Source of the DNA: Xanthobacteraceae bacterium
GTDB taxonomy: Bacteria; Pseudomonadota; Alphaproteobacteria; Rhizobiales; Xanthobacteraceae
DNA length: 8,171 nt
Reading direction: 5' to 3'
Assembly: GCA_025929595.1 (NCBI GenBank)
Contig: JAICQA010000116.1
Location: forward strand, 1-8,171
Positions 1 through 8,171 of this stretch are shown one piece after another. A program made the position numbers and the translations under genes. The notes under the pieces are model-generated. The model saw nothing but the letters and a program-made list of their open reading frames with translations. It was not told where the DNA came from and did not search any database. Within the stretch, counting starts at the first letter, position 1; every line of letters starts with the position of its first letter.

Positions 1-444
1 CGGGAAGGCGACGATGTTGAACTTCTTATAGAAGGAGTTCATCAGATCGATGCCGCCGCCGAAATAATTCCAGGCATCGACCATGCGCTGGTTCATGCCG
101 AACGGAACGGCCGTGCCAAGGGCGAAAGTCGGATCCTTGCCGAAATAATAGTAGGACGCCGTGTGGCACATCTCGACGGTGCCGTTCGAAGCGGCGTCGA
201 GCGCCTGCAGGCCAGGCACGATTTCGCCCGACGCGAAGACCTGGATCTGGAACTTGTTGTCGGTCGCCTCGGCGACTGCCTTCGCGAACGTTTCGGACGC
301 GCCGAAGATGGTGTCGAGCGACTTCGGGAAGCTCGACGTTAGACGCCATTTGATCTCAGGCGCGGACTGCGCGATCGCGGGTGCCGCAATCGCGCTTGCG
401 GCGGCTCCCGCGCCCGCCACCTTCAGAAATTGACGACGCTTCAT
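1..444 (-). CDS. TRAP transporter substrate-binding protein, DctP/TakP-like (partial, C-terminus beyond window)
   Basis: Periplasmic binding protein that would deliver an organic acid to a DctQM-type TRAP permease driven by an ion gradient. The first 148 codons are present and the gene runs off the left edge; the family is usually about 360 residues. The N-terminus MKRRQFLKVAGAG followed by an Ala-rich stretch ending APAIAQ (residues 21-26) is a twin-arginine signal with a likely cleavage site. The mature part carries SSFPKSLDTIFG (37-48), FQIQVF, VPGLQALDA and a YYYFGKDPTFA block near residue 100, which from memory closely resemble Rhodobacter TakP, a binder of 2-oxo acids. That ligand is an inference, because the binding-site half of the protein is missing. 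The start at 444 is set by a strong Shine-Dalgarno (GGGGAGGAG) about 5 nt upstream. The gene follows mrp on the same strand after 196 nt, so it probably has its own promoter. The QM permease genes are not visible. Confidence 0.9.
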   Translation of the reverse strand, partial: MKRRQFLKVAGAGAAASAIAAPAIAQSAPEIKWRLTSSFPKSLDTIFGASETFAKAVAEATDNKFQIQVFASGEIVPGLQALDAASNGTVEMCHTASYYYFGKDPTFALGTAVPFGMNQRMVDAWNYFGGGIDLMNSFYKKFNIVAFP

Positions 445-464
445 TGAACTCCTCCCCTTGAGCA

Positions 465-490
465 ATTCCGGAAGCCGGCCGACCCGGAAT
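465..490. promoter_or_regulatory. Inverted repeat upstream of the TRAP binding-protein gene; candidate operator or leader hairpin
   Basis: ATTCCGG (465-471) and CCGGAAT (484-490) form a perfect 7-bp inverted repeat with a 12-nt spacer that itself contains the palindrome GCCGGC (474-479). It ends 20 nt upstream of the start codon at 444, just outside the ribosome binding site. It could be the operator of a dimeric regulator or a hairpin in the mRNA leader. The rest of the 445-640 spacer shows only weaker repeats, such as ATGCG (524-528)/CGCAT (541-545), and no convincing -35/-10 pair. No regulator gene lies next to it in the window. Confidence 0.35.
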
Positions 491-640
491 CCGGTTGTTA
501 TGGCGCTAGCATGGGGCGTGCCGATGCGTCTGTCATCCGGCGCATGGAGCCCACAAGATTTTGGCGGTTTTTCAGGGAGTTAACGAAAGTCGAAGGGCCG
601 GATCAAGCGGCACTACCGTACGGGAGGCGGAGTTCGAAGT

Positions 641-1768
<1,128 letters not shown>

Positions 1769-1811
1769 TTCCTGTTAGCTAAGGCTCGCGCCGGGCGGCT
1801 TCAAGCGGGCG

Positions 1812-2600
1812 TCAGCGGCCCTCGTAGCGCGGCAGGCGCTTTTCGAGAAATGCCTTCACGCCCTCGCGGAAGTCCTGCGACTGGCCGGCCTGTTTCTGGA
1901 GTTTGGCTTCGAGGTCAAGCTGGGCGCTGAGGTCGTTGGTGAGGCTCGCGTAGAGCGCCTCTTTCATCAGGCGATAGGCGAAGGTCGGCCCCATCGCGAG
2001 CAGGGCCGCGGCCTTGGCGACGTCGGATTGGAAATTGGCGTCCTCGAACACTTTGTACGCGATGCCGATGCGCTGACATTCTTCGGCGGGCACTTGCTCG
2101 GCGGTGAGGCACATGGCGATGGCGCGCTTCAGGCCGACGATGCGCGGCAGCAGCCAGGTGCCGCCCGCATCCGGCACGAGACCGATGCGGGCGAAGGCTT
2201 CCTGCAAATAAGCCGAGCGCGAGAAGAGGAGAATGTCGCAGGCGAGCGCCAGATTGGCGCCGGCGCCGACGGCGGGACCGTTTACGGCGGCGATGGTCGG
2301 AATGGGAAACGCGACAAGCCGGCGCACAAGCGGGTTGTAGTCACGGTCGAGCGAGGAGCCGACATCGACCTTGTTGGTCTCGCTCATGACGCGCTCGGTG
2401 AGATCCTGGCCCGAGCAAAAGGCCCTGCCCTCGCCGGTGATGACGAGACAGCGGACGGCCGGGTTTCCTTCCACGGCGCTCAGCGCGTCGCGGATCTCCG
2501 CATGCACGGTCGCGTTGAGCGCGTTGAGCCGCTCCGGCCGGTTGAGCGCGAGCGTCGCGACCGCACCGTTGACCGAGTACTTGATGGTCTTGAATTCCAT
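1812..2600 (-). CDS. paaG: PaaG-like enoyl-CoA hydratase/isomerase (crotonase superfamily)
   Basis: Crotonase-fold acyl-CoA enzyme. At 262 residues it has the same length as E. coli PaaG and shares several blocks with it as I recall that sequence: LNRPERLN (19-26), FCSGQDL (61-67), YNPLVRRL (88-95), GAGANLAL (112-119), PDAGGTWLLPR (143-153), QLDLE (227-231) and REGVKAFLEKR (245-255). PaaG isomerises the ring-epoxide of phenylacetyl-CoA to an oxepin-CoA. The oxyanion-hole segments around residues 62-67 and 110-114 are intact. Asp144 sits where this subfamily has its catalytic acid, in place of the Glu pair of ordinary enoyl-CoA hydratases. No other paa gene is in the window, so a role in another degradation or beta-oxidation route is possible. 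The start codon has GAGG upstream that overlaps the end of the GST gene, 10 nt away, indicating co-transcription and perhaps translational coupling. Confidence 0.88.
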   Translation of the reverse strand: MEFKTIKYSVNGAVATLALNRPERLNALNATVHAEIRDALSAVEGNPAVRCLVITGEGRAFCSGQDLTERVMSETNKVDVGSSLDRDYNPLVRRLVAFPIPTIAAVNGPAVGAGANLALACDILLFSRSAYLQEAFARIGLVPDAGGTWLLPRIVGLKRAIAMCLTAEQVPAEECQRIGIAYKVFEDANFQSDVAKAAALLAMGPTFAYRLMKEALYASLTNDLSAQLDLEAKLQKQAGQSQDFREGVKAFLEKRLPRYEGR

Positions 2601-2610
2601 TTCTACAACC

Positions 2611-3222
2611 TCACGCCTTTGTGCTTGGCCGCGCCGACACTTCCGAATGCCAGCGCTTCACGTTCTTCATGTCGGCCGGCAGCTCGATCTTCGGCGCACG
2701 CATGAAGTCGAGTGTGCACAGGGCGGTAATGTCGGCCACCGTGAAGCGATCGCCAACGATGAATTGCCGTGTTCCGAGTTCGCGATCGAGGATGGCGAGA
2801 AATGCGAGCGCCTTCGCCTTGTTCGCCTCGCCCCACTCGGCAATCTGAGGCTTCTCGCTCGGCGCCATCGCCGGACTCAGGTGCCGAAACGCGGACGCGA
2901 CCGCGCCGTAGAAGTTCAACTCGACCCGGCGATTCCACATTTCAATCGTCGCGATCTCGCGCGCGTCGCGGCCGAACAGGTTCGGCTCCGGATGCAGCGT
3001 CTCGAAGTAGCGGCAGATGGCCATGGTCTCGGAAATCGGCGTGCCGTCGTCGAGGATCAGCACGGGCACCCGCTGCATGGGGTTGATCGCCTTGAACGCG
3101 TCGCTGAACTGCTCCCAGTTCGCGAAATCGATCTGGCGCCGCGGCACATCGATGCCCTTCTCGGCCAGAAAAATCCGCACGCGGCGCGGGCTCGGCGCGC
3201 GGCCGCCGTCGATCAATTCCAT
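2611..3222 (-). CDS. Glutathione S-transferase family protein
   Basis: Cytosolic GST-fold protein of 203 residues, a typical length. Residues 1-78 form the thioredoxin-like domain. APSPRRVRIFLAEKGI (9-24) is where GSTs place the residue that activates glutathione, with Ser11 the candidate here. RVPVL (51-55) carries the cis-proline Pro53, and ISETMAI (63-69) is the glutathione gamma-glutamyl binding loop. The all-helical C-terminal domain follows, with the N-capping box FTVADI (160-165). These features show the fold and a glutathione site; the substrate cannot be read. An upstream extension to 3351 is open but lacks domain content. The start at 3222 is preferred because GGGAGGGT lies 6 nt upstream and the conserved domain starts right there. 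It is the first gene of the leftward run GST-paaG-mrp. Next to an acyl-CoA isomerase it may handle a reactive epoxide or enal, which is inference only. Confidence 0.92.
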   Translation of the reverse strand: MELIDGGRAPSPRRVRIFLAEKGIDVPRRQIDFANWEQFSDAFKAINPMQRVPVLILDDGTPISETMAICRYFETLHPEPNLFGRDAREIATIEMWNRRVELNFYGAVASAFRHLSPAMAPSEKPQIAEWGEANKAKALAFLAILDRELGTRQFIVGDRFTVADITALCTLDFMRAPKIELPADMKNVKRWHSEVSARPSTKA

Positions 3223-3228
3223 TGAAAC

Positions 3229-3236
3229 ACCCTCCC
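3229..3236 (-). promoter_or_regulatory. Ribosome binding site that fixes the GST start
   Basis: On the minus strand GGGAGGGT sits 6 nt before the ATG at 3222. It is a strong purine-rich Shine-Dalgarno, and it rules against the 43-codon upstream extension of the same frame. Confidence 0.7.
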
Positions 3237-3260
3237 GTTTCAGTCCAACACGCGCCAAGC

Positions 3261-3300
3261 GGGACGGCAAGGCTTGGGTTACCTTGCAAAGCCTTGTCCC
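3261..3300. repeat. Imperfect hairpin with two alternative pairings in the divergent promoter region
   Basis: GGGAC (3261-3265) pairs with GTCCC (3296-3300), and AAGGCTT (3269-3275) pairs with AAGCCTT (3289-3295). Together they give a 12-bp stem with a 3-nt bulge and a 13-nt loop. An alternative exists: GCAAGG (3267-3272) can pair with CCTTGC (3282-3287) inside the loop, because CCTTG occurs twice (3282 and 3292). On the minus strand it lies in the region expected to be the GST leader or promoter. On the plus strand it lies upstream of the histidine kinase. It could be an operator for a dimeric protein, an RNA switch or an attenuator; nothing decides between these. Confidence 0.4.
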
Positions 3301-3319
3301 GCCGCGTTTCAACCGCCCG

Positions 3320-3351
3320 TTAACCAGAAAACTGAGCCCGGCATTAACCAT
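3320..3351 (+). promoter_or_regulatory. Two TTAACC half-sites, candidate CtrA binding region
   Basis: TTAACC occurs at 3320-3325 (within the palindrome GTTAAC) and again as the 8-mer TTAACCAT at 3344-3351, 24 nt apart in the same orientation. In an otherwise GC-rich window these AT-containing words stand out. The known CtrA sites of alphaproteobacteria are TTAA-N7-TTAAC and the half-site TTAACCAT. The spacing here does not match the full site, so only half-sites can be claimed. They lie directly upstream of a DivJ/PleC/PdhS-like kinase gene, a family that often acts in the CtrA pathway, which makes the match more suggestive. Confidence 0.3.
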
Positions 3352-3354
3352 TCA

Positions 3355-4971
<1,617 letters not shown>

Positions 4972-4998
4972 CAAAGCCTTATGGATCAAGCCTTGCCG
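4972..4998 (+). repeat. AAGCCTT-containing repeat after the kinase gene, matching words of the upstream hairpin
   Basis: CAAAGCCTT (4972-4980) and CAAGCCTTGCCG (4987-4998) lie just after the kinase stop codon. The first is identical to 3287-3295. The second is the exact reverse complement of 3265-3276. The kinase gene is therefore flanked in its two spacers by related words. This could be a small dispersed intergenic repeat, a shared regulator site, or chance. Confidence 0.35.
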
Positions 4999-5023
4999 CC
5001 GAGAACGGGCGACAAAATTTGGG

Positions 5024-5029
5024 TATGAT
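5024..5029 (+). promoter_or_regulatory. Possible -10 element for the CobS-like/protease pair
   Basis: TATGAT matches five of six bases of the sigma-70 -10 consensus and sits in the only AT-rich patch (ACAAAATTTGGGTATGAT) between the kinase and the next gene. No good -35 is found at 16-18 nt. If it works, transcription would start near 5036. That excludes the ATG at 5033 and fits the ATG at 5078 with a leader of about 40 nt. Confidence 0.3.
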
Positions 5030-5065
5030 CGAATGAGTCGGCCGCTCGCTGCCGGCTGCGCGCAC

Positions 5066-5070
5066 GAGGG
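5066..5070 (+). promoter_or_regulatory. Ribosome binding site that favours the start at 5078
   Basis: GAGGG lies 7 nt before the ATG at 5078. The upstream candidate starts at 4937 (overlapping the kinase gene) and 5033 lack a comparable site. Confidence 0.5.
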
Positions 5071-5077
5071 TCCGATC

Positions 5078-5806
5078 ATGCCGCCGGTCATCTACGAAAC
5101 GGTCGCGTGGCTCCGCCACGACAGCGCGATCCCGTTTCCGTCCCAGCCGGGTGAGAGCGAGGCCAGCGCCCTGCCCGACCCGGCGCGGGCCGCCTATGCC
5201 GCACCGCTCGCGGGCGCCGTCATCGGCGCGGCGGCGGGCCTTGTCATCGTCGTCGTAGCCGCCGCCGGCGCCAGCAATTTCGTCGCGGCGAGCGCGGGCG
5301 TGCTCGCGCTGATCGTCGTCACCGGCGGACGCGCGGAAGCCGCGGTCGAAGCGCTCGCGAGCCGCGAAGCGGCTGGCGCTATTCGCTACGGCGTCCTCGC
5401 CATCGCCGTGGCCGTGTTGCTGCGGGCGAGCGCACTTGACGCATTGCTGTTCCGCGACACCTGGGGCGTGCTGTTCGCACTGGCGGGCGCCTGTGCGTTC
5501 GCGCGGGCGGCGGCAATCGGATTTTCCCTGCTGCGTCCCGCCTCGCCCGAGGCGGTCGCGGCCGACCAGACGACGTTGCAGTGGCTCGCGATTGCCGGAC
5601 TTGGTCTTGGCATCGTCGCCACCCTGCCGTTCTTCGGCCTGGGTGCCGCGGTCGCCGGGATCGCGGCAGCGGCGGGCGCAGTTGCACTCGTGTCGGCCTT
5701 CGTTCCGCGCGGCGCGGACGGCACGGATCATTTCACCGCGACCGCGGAGCTTGCCGCGGAGATCGCATTCCTCATCGCCGTTGCGGCGTTCACCGACAAT
5801 CCCTGA
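5078..5806 (+). CDS. CobS-like multispanning membrane protein, probably catalytically degenerate
   Basis: A 242-residue Ala/Gly/Val-rich integral membrane protein with about six or seven hydrophobic segments (roughly 41-63, 66-83, 104-118, 128-148, 170-185, 187-208, 224-238). Its layout follows CobS, which joins alpha-ribazole to adenosylcobinamide-GDP as the last step of cobalamin assembly. TVAWLRHDSAIPFP (8-21) resembles the CobS opening (LRFLTRLPVP-like). DPARAAYAAPLAGAVIGA (34-51) matches its ARAAWAFPLVG-like block, and the end, GTDHFTATAELAAEIAFLIA (215-234), matches the TGDxxGA...AEIAxLIA-like tail. The hallmark HEDGLADTADG segment should follow VTGG (81-84), but residues 85-101 instead read RAEAAVEALASREAAGA and are about 14 residues shorter, so the conserved His and acidic residues are absent. 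It is therefore unlikely to be a working CobS. No other cobalamin gene is in the window. It may be a repurposed paralogue. The reading frame is intact. This family assignment is from memory of the motifs and was not aligned. Confidence 0.6.
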   Translation: MPPVIYETVAWLRHDSAIPFPSQPGESEASALPDPARAAYAAPLAGAVIGAAAGLVIVVVAAAGASNFVAASAGVLALIVVTGGRAEAAVEALASREAAGAIRYGVLAIAVAVLLRASALDALLFRDTWGVLFALAGACAFARAAAIGFSLLRPASPEAVAADQTTLQWLAIAGLGLGIVATLPFFGLGAAVAGIAAAAGAVALVSAFVPRGADGTDHFTATAELAAEIAFLIAVAAFTDNP

Positions 5807-5814
5807 AGAAGAGT

Positions 5815-6534
5815 ATGCCCGTGCGTTCCGACCGACTGCTCTGGATCGTTATTGCCGCCCTCGGCCTCACGGTGGTGGCGCTCGCGATGCGCCATCAGGA
5901 GGGCACGATCGCGGGCATGGAGATCGAGCAGTTCGCGCGCGTCGCCTACATGCTGGCGCTGCTCGTGCTGGTGACGGGCTTCGGCTATTTTTTCTATTAC
6001 AGCCGCATCGGCGAAATGATCCGCGCCGTGCTGTTCTGGGCGATGATCGCGCTGCTGCTTGCGCTTGTTTACAGCTACCGCTTCGAGCTTGAGACGATCA
6101 GCGGGCGGCTGTTGTCGGAATTGCTGATCAGCCGCCCGACCACCGTGTCGAGCAACGATGGCATCACCGTGCAGGTCGCGCGCGCGCGCGGCGGCGATTT
6201 TTCGGTGCAGGCGCAGGTGAACGACGCACCGGTCACAATGCTGGTGGATACAGGCGCCTCATCGGTCGTGCTGACGCAGGAGGCGGCGAAGGCCGCGAAC
6301 CTGCCGCTCGATCTCCTCAAATACGACGTGCCGATCGAAACGGCGAACGGACGGGCGCGAGCTGCGGCGGTCGTGCTCGACCGCATCGCCGTCGGCGGCA
6401 TCGTCGAGCGGCGCGTACCGGCCCTTATTTCCGCGCCGGGCGATCTCAGGACCAGCCTGCTCGGCATGACCTTTCTCAATCGCCTGCGGTCGTTTGAAGT
6501 GCGCGGCGGGCGGCTGATGATGCGGGCGAAGTGA
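5815..6534 (+). CDS. Membrane-anchored retropepsin-like aspartic protease (TIGR02281 type, clan AA)
   Basis: A 239-residue protein with three N-terminal hydrophobic helices (about 8-25, 42-62, 69-87) and a C-terminal single-lobe aspartic protease domain (about 115-239). The catalytic motif LVDTGASSVVLT spans 143-154 with Asp145. NDAPVTM precedes it, as in retropepsins. A flap-like ETANGRARAA lies at 175-184, and the family signature LLGMTFLNRL is at 215-224. Enzymes of this type must dimerise to form an active site. The Rickettsia protein APRc (RC1339) is a characterised member with the same membrane-plus-protease plan. The substrate is unknown. The start codon lies 8 nt after the CobS-like stop, with a purine-rich AAGAAGAG as ribosome site, so the two genes are very likely one transcript. 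A run of seven CG dinucleotides (6177-6190) codes for the ARAR stretch (residues 122-125) near the domain start. Confidence 0.9.
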   Translation: MPVRSDRLLWIVIAALGLTVVALAMRHQEGTIAGMEIEQFARVAYMLALLVLVTGFGYFFYYSRIGEMIRAVLFWAMIALLLALVYSYRFELETISGRLLSELLISRPTTVSSNDGITVQVARARGGDFSVQAQVNDAPVTMLVDTGASSVVLTQEAAKAANLPLDLLKYDVPIETANGRARAAAVVLDRIAVGGIVERRVPALISAPGDLRTSLLGMTFLNRLRSFEVRGGRLMMRAK

Positions 6535-6548
6535 GCAGAACAAACCGA

Positions 6549-6574
6549 TCAGGAAGCGCCAATTGGCGTCCTGA
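6549..6574. terminator. Stem-loop between convergent genes, possible bidirectional terminator
   Basis: The sequence folds into a 10-bp stem. TCAGGA (6549-6554) pairs with TCCTGA (6569-6574), a 2-nt AG bulge follows, then CGCC pairs with GGCG around an AATT loop (6557-6568 is a perfect palindrome). It lies in the 46-nt gap between the protease and permease stop codons, where both transcripts should end. No strong T-run follows on either side; the minus strand has only a short TTT. Intrinsic termination is therefore plausible but not certain. Confidence 0.5.
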
Positions 6575-6580
6575 AGAAGC

Positions 6581-7417
6581 TCATTCCAGCACGAGGCTCG
6601 CTACAAAGCGCAAGGCAACAAACATCAAAAAGAGGCCGAAGCCGATCTCGAGCTTACGCTTCGACAGCCGGTGCGCGAGGCGCGCGCCATAGGGCGCGGC
6701 AAGGACGCTCGCGGGCGCGATCAGCAGCACGCCGAGGACCGAGACGAAGCCGACCGAGAGCGGCGGGAGTGCCGCCATGTGCGGCCAGCCCGCGATCATA
6801 TAGCCGATGCTCGCCGGCACGCCGATGATCACGCCGAGCCCGGTCGAGGTCGCGACGGCGGTGTGAAACGCCGTGCCGTAGAGTGTGAGGAAGAGCGTCG
6901 AAAACGAGCCGCCCGCGATGCCGACGAGCGTCGCGAGTGCGCCGAACGAGAATCCCGCTGCCGCCATGACCGGCGTTCCCGGAAGCCGGTCGCCCACGCG
7001 CCAGTCGTCACGACCGAGCAGAAAGCGCAGCGACATGAAGATCGCGAACAGGATGAAGGCGGTCTTGAAGACGACCGCCGGCGCGATATAGGCGATGTAG
7101 CTGCCGAGCGCGACGCCGAGTGCTGCCGGAATCGCCCAGACGCGCAGCGGCTCGATCAGCACCGCGCCCTTGGCGCGGTGCGTGAAGAAGGCGCGCAGCG
7201 TGGTCGGCACGGTGACCGCGAGCGCGGTGCCGATGCTGAGCTGCATCCGCACCTCGTCCGGCACTTCGAGCAGCCGGAAAATCTCATAAACGACGGGGAT
7301 GATGACGGTCGAGCCGCCGATGCCGAACAGGCCCGACATCACGCCGGAAACGACGCCGGCGATCAGGATGGCGCCCGCGAGCAGCGCAAGCTCGCCGACG
7401 GGAATGCCGAAGAGCAT
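6581..7417 (-). CDS. TauE/SafE-family membrane permease (sulfite exporter-like)
   Basis: A 278-residue inner-membrane protein, almost entirely hydrophobic helices (eight or so). Two internally repeated halves carry the family's glycine-rich signature: GVMSGLFGIGGSTVIIP (25-41) in the first and ATLVGIAGGSFSTLF (162-176) in the second. A hydrophilic linker (about 135-148, GRDDWRVGDRLPG) separates the halves, and the C-terminal half has the usual YGARLAHRLSKRKLE (243-257). Members move small organosulfur or sulfonate anions, sulfite or related acids across the membrane. The substrate cannot be inferred here, as no sulfur-metabolism gene is next to it. The start at 7417 has GGAG 7 nt upstream and lies 24 nt after the dusA stop, so it is probably co-transcribed with dusA. 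It converges on the protease gene. Confidence 0.92.
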   Translation of the reverse strand: MLFGIPVGELALLAGAILIAGVVSGVMSGLFGIGGSTVIIPVVYEIFRLLEVPDEVRMQLSIGTALAVTVPTTLRAFFTHRAKGAVLIEPLRVWAIPAALGVALGSYIAYIAPAVVFKTAFILFAIFMSLRFLLGRDDWRVGDRLPGTPVMAAAGFSFGALATLVGIAGGSFSTLFLTLYGTAFHTAVATSTGLGVIIGVPASIGYMIAGWPHMAALPPLSVGFVSVLGVLLIAPASVLAAPYGARLAHRLSKRKLEIGFGLFLMFVALRFVASLVLE

Positions 7418-7441
7418 TGCGGGCTCCGCGCTCGAGGAAAG

Positions 7442-8171
7442 TCAGGCGGCTTTCGTTTGCGCCTGTTCGATACGGCTGTCCAGCACGAGCGCGAGCGCAT
7501 CGCGCAGCACTGCCATGCCGGCCCCCGGCTTGACCGCCTCGGTCGCGAGACGCCGACGGAACGTACGCGCGCCCGGCACGCCGCGGAAGAGGCCGAGCAG
7601 GTGCCGCGTGATGTCGTGGAGCCGGACGCCATGGCCGACCGCGCGCTCGACATAGGACATGAGCGATTCAACAGCGTCATGGGCAGAAGAGCATGGCGCG
7701 GCCGCGCCGAAGAAGCGCGGATCGACGTCCAGCAGAAGCGAAGGTGTGTCGTAGGCCGCCCGGCCGAGCATCACGCCGTCGACGCGCTTCAGATGCGCCT
7801 CCGCCTCATCGAGCGTCCGGATGCCGCCATTGATGACGACGGGGAAACCACCGAGTCGCGCCTTGAGGCGATAGACGCGGTCGTAGTCGAGCGGAGGAAT
7901 GTCGCGGTTCTCGCGCGGCGACAGGCCCTGCAGCCAGGCCTTGCGGGCGTGAACGATGAGCAGATCGGCGCCGGCCGCGATCACCTGATTGACAAAACGG
8001 TCGAGCGATTCCTCGGTATCCTGGTCGTCGATGCCGAGTCGGCACTTCACCGTTACCGGCACGTTCACCGCGGACTTCATCGCGGCGACGCCGTCGGCGA
8101 CACGCGCGGGCTCCGCCATCAGGCAGGCGCCGAAGCGGCCGTTCTGCACGCGGTCGGACGGACAGCCAACG
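7442..8171 (-). CDS. dusA: tRNA-dihydrouridine(20/20a) synthase DusA (partial, N-terminus beyond window)
   Basis: FMN-dependent enzyme that reduces uridine to dihydrouridine in the tRNA D-loop; in E. coli DusA acts on U20 and U20a. The window holds the last 242 codons; the family is about 330-345 residues, so roughly 90-100 N-terminal residues are cut off at the right edge. The visible part begins VGCPSDRVQNGRFGACLM, which contains the catalytic cysteine (visible residue 3) in the GCPS motif. It continues with VTVKCRLGIDDQD (about 39-51), IVHARKAWLQGLSP (72-85), RENRDIPPLDYDRVYRLK (86-103), VINGGIRTLDEAEAH (112-126) and the FMN phosphate loop GVMLGRAAYDTP (132-143). The HARKAWLQGLSP and ENRDIPPLDY blocks are diagnostic of DusA over DusB or DusC. 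A GTG at 8149 lies inside the conserved catalytic region, so it is not the true start. The frame is intact to its TGA. Confidence 0.95.
   Translation of the reverse strand, partial: VGCPSDRVQNGRFGACLMAEPARVADGVAAMKSAVNVPVTVKCRLGIDDQDTEESLDRFVNQVIAAGADLLIVHARKAWLQGLSPRENRDIPPLDYDRVYRLKARLGGFPVVINGGIRTLDEAEAHLKRVDGVMLGRAAYDTPSLLLDVDPRFFGAAAPCSSAHDAVESLMSYVERAVGHGVRLHDITRHLLGLFRGVPGARTFRRRLATEAVKPGAGMAVLRDALALVLDSRIEQAQTKAA

Noticed and set aside
524..545. ATGCG/CGCAT inverted repeat in the mrp-TRAP spacer
   Set aside because: It has only 5 bp with a 12-nt spacer and is not distinguishable from chance in GC-rich sequence.
616..623. CCGTACGG palindrome after the mrp stop as a terminator
   Set aside because: It is an 8-nt self-palindrome with no loop and no T-run, too short to terminate.
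3223..3351. A 43-codon N-terminal extension of the GST
   Set aside because: It has no domain content and would run through the hairpin and the divergent promoter region. A strong ribosome site lies directly before ATG 3222.
3274..3354. TTG start giving a 565-residue kinase
   Set aside because: The TTG sits in the hairpin arm and has no good Shine-Dalgarno, and the added residues look like translated spacer.
8147..8149. GTG as the start of dusA
   Set aside because: It lies after the catalytic GCPS cysteine, so the frame must continue beyond the window.

Overview
The window is GC-rich, densely coded DNA with heavy use of G/C-ending codons. The protein families (Tat-exported TRAP binding protein, DivJ/PleC/PdhS-like histidine kinase, TIGR02281-type retropepsin-like protease, DusA) point to an alphaproteobacterium, most likely of the Hyphomicrobiales (Bradyrhizobium/Xanthobacter side). 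The species cannot be fixed from the sequence alone. I see no transposase, integrase, tRNA, rRNA or CRISPR array, and nothing that looks recently acquired.

Left arm (1-3222, all on the minus strand). A leftward cluster starts at a glutathione S-transferase-like gene, followed 10 nt later by a PaaG-like enoyl-CoA hydratase/isomerase and 43 nt later by the Fe-S cluster carrier ATPase Mrp/ApbC. After a 196-nt gap comes the 5' part of a TRAP-transporter periplasmic binding protein resembling the 2-oxoacid binder TakP, cut by the window edge. The gap holds an inverted repeat just upstream of the TRAP gene, a candidate operator.

Divergent control region (3223-3354). This short spacer separates the GST operon from a rightward cluster. 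It holds a long imperfect hairpin with two mutually exclusive pairings, and two TTAACC half-sites of the kind bound by the alphaproteobacterial cell-cycle regulator CtrA.

Middle (3355-6534, plus strand). Three membrane proteins lie in a row: a six-helix sensor histidine kinase with no linked response regulator; a CobS-like membrane protein that keeps the family scaffold but seems to have lost the acidic catalytic stretch; and a membrane-anchored retropepsin-like aspartic protease. The last two are 8 nt apart and probably co-transcribed. The degenerate CobS-like protein is the most unusual thing in the window.

Right arm (6581-8171, minus strand). dusA (5' end missing) and a TauE/SafE-family permease are 24 nt apart and probably form an operon. 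It converges on the protease gene across a 46-nt spacer with a stem-loop that may terminate transcription in both directions.
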